Origin: Mucilaginibacter paludis DSM 18603
GTDB taxonomy: Bacteria; Bacteroidota; Bacteroidia; Sphingobacteriales; Sphingobacteriaceae
Length of the DNA: 64,000 nt
Direction: 5' to 3'
Assembly (NCBI RefSeq): GCF_000166195.2
Contig: NZ_CM001403.1
Location: 4,234,432-4,298,431 of the forward strand
Shown: one piece after another, positions 60,144 to 64,000 of the stretch
How the letters are laid out: every line of letters starts with the position of its first letter
Numbering within the stretch: position 1 is the stretch's first letter
Made by a program: the position numbers and the translations under genes
Notes under the pieces: model-generated
The model's input: the letters and a program-made list of their open reading frames with translations, nothing else
What the model was told of the DNA's origin: nothing
Databases searched by the model: none

Positions 60144-60509
60144 ATGAACATTTTTGTAGGTAGTCTTCCGTTTAAAGTTGAAGAAAGTGAGTTAAAAGAG
60201 GTTTTTGAAGAATTTGGTGAAGTTACTACGGTAAAGATTATCACTGACAGGGAAACAGGCAGAAGCAAAGGTTTTGGCTTTATTGAGATGCCAGATGATG
60301 AGGCAGCTCAAAAAGCGATATCAGAAGTAAACGGTGCTGAACTTTATGGCAGAACCATCGTTGTAAACCAGGCTGAAGAGAAGAAAGACAGGCCATCAGG
60401 TGGCGGCGGTTACAGCCGTGGCGGTGGTGGTGGTGGCGGTTACAACCGCGGTGGTAGCGGTGGCGGTTACAAAGGCGGCAGCGGTGGTGGCGGCGGTTTT
60501 AAAAGATAG
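60144..60509 (+). CDS. RNA-binding protein with one RRM and a glycine-rich tail
   Basis: This 121-residue protein has an RRM at residues 1-78, with RNP2 NIFVGSLPF and RNP1 RSKGFGFIEM intact. An arginine/glycine-rich tail follows (YSRGGGGGGGYNRGGSGGGY onward to FKR). It resembles the cold-inducible RRM proteins of cyanobacteria and Bacteroidota and probably binds single-stranded RNA, perhaps as a chaperone. It is monocistronic, with a good promoter match. Confidence 0.95.
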   Translation: MNIFVGSLPFKVEESELKEVFEEFGEVTTVKIITDRETGRSKGFGFIEMPDDEAAQKAISEVNGAELYGRTIVVNQAEEKKDRPSGGGGYSRGGGGGGGYNRGGSGGGYKGGSGGGGGFKR

Positions 60510-60611
60510 TTACCTGTTTTAATAAGGGAGTATTACCACGGTTTTCCTCTTTTCTTATATTTAACATTTTCTTTTAGCTCAATTTTAACGGCATTACCGT
60601 AATAAATATTA

Positions 60612-60652
60612 ACCCTACCAGCAATGGCCCCGTGTTACTGGTAGGGTAATTT
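60612..60652 (+). terminator. Hairpin downstream of the RRM gene
   Basis: ACCCTACCAG (60612-60621) and CTGGTAGGGT (60638-60647) form a perfect 10-bp stem with a 16-nt loop, then AATTTT. It stands 100 nt after the stop and just before the 3' end of the small minus-strand gene. Confidence 0.6.
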
Positions 60653-60707
60653 TAAATGGAGCTCACACTTTTAAGTGCTTCCGCAAGAACCGCATTGCAA
60701 TTCCAAA

Positions 60708-60950
60708 TTATCTTAGTGGCTTAAAAAGTTTAGCCAAACCTATAAAAGTTTCGTCTGTAATACTTTCAGGGGCTTCAAACTGACGTTTGATCAATTCCAG
60801 TGAGAATGCAATACTTCCTTGAGTGGTTTTTACGATCACGTCATGATGGTTAACCGCATGCCCTTTATAATCGCCAATAAGGGGATCATATTGAGATAGC
60901 CTGATTAATAATTCAACAATGGCGTAAGTAGGTAAGGTGTTTTTTGTCAC
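60708..60950 (-). CDS. Small hypothetical protein
   Basis: The 80-residue frame (MTKNTLPTYAIVELLIRLSQ...) reads as a soluble alpha+beta protein with no signal peptide or membrane helix, and I recognise no family. A short, plausible initiation region precedes the ATG at 60950. CAAAGGTA at 60955-60962 is, on the minus strand, a TACCTTTG -7 box ending 4 nt ahead of the start, which again implies a very short leader. This promoter match supports a real gene. Confidence 0.6.
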   Translation of the reverse strand: MTKNTLPTYAIVELLIRLSQYDPLIGDYKGHAVNHHDVIVKTTQGSIAFSLELIKRQFEAPESITDETFIGLAKLFKPLR

Positions 60951-61156
60951 GCCACAAAGGTAGTTAATATAGCGAATACCTTAAATTAACATTTTGTTAA
61001 CCATGTGTGCGTGTGTTAACATGCTTCGTTTTATTAACAACCGGCATTTTATGCCTCATCGAAAAATAAATTTAAATTATTTTAGTTTTAAAACTCTCTA
61101 TAGCAGGTAATTAAACTATTGAAATAGCTTTTCGGGTAATGAAAGTGAAAATAAAT

Positions 61157-61186
61157 TTTGACTTTGTAAATAAATCTCTACCTTTG
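61157..61186 (+). promoter_or_regulatory. rRNA operon promoter
   Basis: TTTG (61157-61160), an 18-nt spacer and TACCTTTG (61179-61186) match the Bacteroidota consensus closely, about 290 nt upstream of the 16S gene. An AT-rich stretch precedes it (61100-61156), as for an UP-type element. Confidence 0.82.
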
Positions 61187-61187
61187 C

Positions 61188-61473
61188 AGTCCCAAAAGAA
61201 ACGGTTTAAGTTTCTGAAAAAGGGAAAATTTCCAAAGCAATTTTGGGACTAACAAAACAAGAAGATTTGAGCCGGGCAACCGGTGAAAAATATAAAAGGA
61301 AAAGCGTGAGGCGGATCCGATCAAGTTCTTTAAAAAGAAGTAACATGTAGCGTAGCGGGGAGAATAACCTAAGGGAGATTCGAACCGTGAGAAGAAGAGA
61401 GTATCTGTATAAAGATATATAATACAGATTCTACAAATAATAAAGTAGGGTCAGAGATTTAAAAACTTAAAAT
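61188..61473 (+). other. rRNA operon leader
   Basis: The 5' end can fold: AGTCCCAAAA (61188-61197) pairs perfectly with TTTTGGGACT (61241-61250), enclosing a hairpin AGAAAC/GTTTCT (61197-61215). Further on, AGTTCTTTAAAAAGAAGTAA near 61324 resembles the AGTTCTTTGACATATTGGAA segment ahead of 23S (63558). No gene is present; 60951-61156 likewise holds none apart from promoters. Confidence 0.7.
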
Positions 61474-63000
<1,527 letters not shown>

Positions 63001-63248
63001 GGAGCAGATACACAAGCTCGACGATCACAACAAAAGAACCGCTACGCACATGTTTATTTCTTTTTATAAAAAAACACCCAAAAGACAAGCCAATCAGTGG
63101 CTGTAACTAATAATAGGTACAGGACCAACAGTTGGCAGTTCAAGAAAGTCTGAAGTCATCAGTCGCAAGTCAGAAGTTAGCAGTTAGCAAAACAGCTAAC
63201 GGAGAACAAGCCGACTCAAGACTAATTACTCAGGACTGCAGACTAAAA
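63001..63248 (+). other. 16S-tRNA spacer with short-word repeats
   Basis: This spacer holds no gene. Positions 63135-63247 are built from AAGTCTGAAGTCATCAGTCG, AAGTCAGAAGTTAGCAGTTA and related words. RNase III stems that excise 16S must involve this region and the leader, but I could not set them exactly. Confidence 0.6.
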
Positions 63249-63323
63249 AGTCCGGTAGCTCAGTTTGGTTAGAGCACTACACTGATAATGTAGGGGTCAG
63301 CAGTTCAAATCTGCTCCGGACTA
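63249..63323 (+). tRNA. tRNA-Ile (GAU)
   Basis: Acceptor AGTCCGG pairs with CCGGACT. The D-arm is GCTCAG...; the anticodon stem CTACA/TGTAG holds loop CTGATAA with GAT at 63284-63286, and the T-arm is CAGCAGTTCAAATCTGCTC. CCA is not encoded. Usual position in the rRNA spacer. Confidence 0.97.
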
Positions 63324-63411
63324 CAAGGTGAAGCAAGAGCAGGAAGTAAGAGGCAAGAAGCAAGAACAAAAAGCTTCGGGCCAGAAACTTCAAGCTTAAA
63401 AGCTGTCTTAA
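63324..63411. repeat. tRNA-tRNA spacer made of GCAAGAAG-type words
   Basis: GAAGCAAGAGCAGGAAGTAA followed by GAGGCAAGAAGCAAGAAC resembles the purine-rich half of the repeat at 38455-38634. An AAGCTTCGGGC...TTCAAGCTT stretch follows. Confidence 0.6.
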
Positions 63412-63485
63412 GGGGGATTAGCTCAGCTGGCTAGAGCACCTGCCTTGCACGCAGGGGGTCAACGGTTCGAATCCGTTATTCTCCA
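63412..63485 (+). tRNA. tRNA-Ala (UGC)
   Basis: Acceptor GGGGGAT pairs with ATTCTCC (two or three G-U pairs). The anticodon stem CCTGC/GCAGG has loop CTTGCAC with TGC at 63446-63448, and the T-arm is AACGGTTCGAATCCGTT. CCA is not encoded. Confidence 0.97.
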
Positions 63486-63751
63486 CGATACCCACCAGTT
63501 TACCTAACAAGGTAAGGATATTGAAAAAGGCGATCCGCAACGGAAGACCGGGGTAAAAGTTCTTTGACATATTGGAAGAAGTAAATTAAAGAGAAAACAA
63601 CAGTAGAGACGTTGTCAGGCTTTAGAAGTACGGAAATAGTAAATAAAGAGGAAAGGGGTTTAAATCTCAATACTCAATACGCACTACTCCATACTAATAA
63701 ACAGGCAACCATCAAAAAAGCATACATACCGAGCAAAAGGCGGTATAGTAG
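63486..63751 (+). other. tRNA-23S spacer
   Basis: This spacer holds no gene. It contains AGTTCTTTGACATATTGGAA near 63558, a common pre-23S segment in Bacteroidota. CTCAATACTCAATACGCACT with ACTCCATAC (63666-63695) is another short-word repeat. Confidence 0.7.
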
Positions 63752-64000
63752 AAGAAAGTAAGAAAGGGTACACGGGGGATGCCTTGGCTCTCAGAGGCGA
63801 TGAAGGACGTGATAAGCTGCGATAAGCCGCGGGGATTAGCAAATATGAATTAATCCGCGGATTTCCGAATGGGGAAACCTATCCATTTGAAGAATGGATG
63901 CATAATATGCGCAAACCTGCTGAACTGAAACATCTAAGTAAGCAGAGGAAGAGAAAACAATAGTGATTTCCTGAGTAGTGGCGAGCGAAAGGGAAGAAGC
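63752..64000 (+). rRNA. 23S ribosomal RNA (partial, 5' end)
   Basis: The 5' end is recognised by GTACACGGGGGATGCCTTGG (63768), GGCGATGAAGGACGTG and GATAAGCTGCGATAAGC. The 3' part lies outside the window; the start is set about 16 nt before GTACACGG by analogy with E. coli. Confidence 0.95.

Overview
The window comes from a member of the Bacteroidota, most likely Sphingobacteriaceae and probably Mucilaginibacter or a close relative (inference). Three things support this. The 16S gene ends in the GGAATACCTCC form seen in that group. Several promoters match the Bacteroidota pattern TTG/TTTG, 17-20 nt, TAnnTTTG. A large secreted protein ends in a type IX secretion (type B) sorting domain. Coding is dense and the gene repertoire is that of a plant-polysaccharide-degrading heterotroph.

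Positions 1-17.9 kb form a pectin/hexuronate locus. It holds an aldehyde dehydrogenase (GapN-like, cut by the window edge), an ExuT-like transporter, Eda, KdgK, a YhcH-family protein, and then a long minus-strand run read from 17.7 kb down to 6.5 kb: KduD, KduI, GH28, GH105, UxaB, UxaA, UxaC and a second KdgK-like kinase. Together they take oligogalacturonides and galacturonate to 2-keto-3-deoxygluconate, then to KDPG, pyruvate and glyceraldehyde-3-phosphate. A shared 13-bp LacI-type operator candidate lies upstream of eda/kdgK and upstream of kduD. No SusC/SusD pair and no regulator for this locus are present.

Positions 18-25.9 kb hold an outer-membrane barrel protein, a CsbD-like small protein, an S41 processing protease, a giant beta-helix/T9SS protein and a fatty acid desaturase. 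Positions 26-33.8 kb hold a non-phosphorylating L-fucose catabolic cluster (FucP, mutarotase, two SDRs, fuconolactonase, a diketo-acid hydrolase, an LgoD-like dehydrogenase) with a divergent AraC regulator and two direct-repeat operator candidates. L-fuconate dehydratase is not in the window. The LgoD-like enzyme suggests a link from L-galactose/L-fucose sugars to the tagaturonate step of the pectin locus.

Positions 33.8-52.7 kb are mostly housekeeping: OmpA lipoprotein, dienelactone hydrolase, NUDIX, aminotransferase, an RsmI-like methylase, an FAD monooxygenase, MiaE, NadD, Gmk, YicC, RNase III, FabF, ACP, an IPExxxVDY protein and pyruvate kinase. Two IS3-family elements are present: one at 42.2-43.7 kb inside an interspersed repeat, and one at 52.7-54.1 kb inside the pyruvate kinase terminator. 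Positions 54.7-61 kb hold a B12-dependent ribonucleotide reductase, two hydrolases, small proteins and an RRM protein. From 61.1 kb to the end runs an rRNA operon (promoter, 16S, tRNA-Ile, tRNA-Ala, start of 23S).

I found no CRISPR array, prophage or recognisable defence system. The least explained structure is a family of about 0.5-kb composite intergenic repeats (four loci) with internal hairpins whose arms change together between copies.
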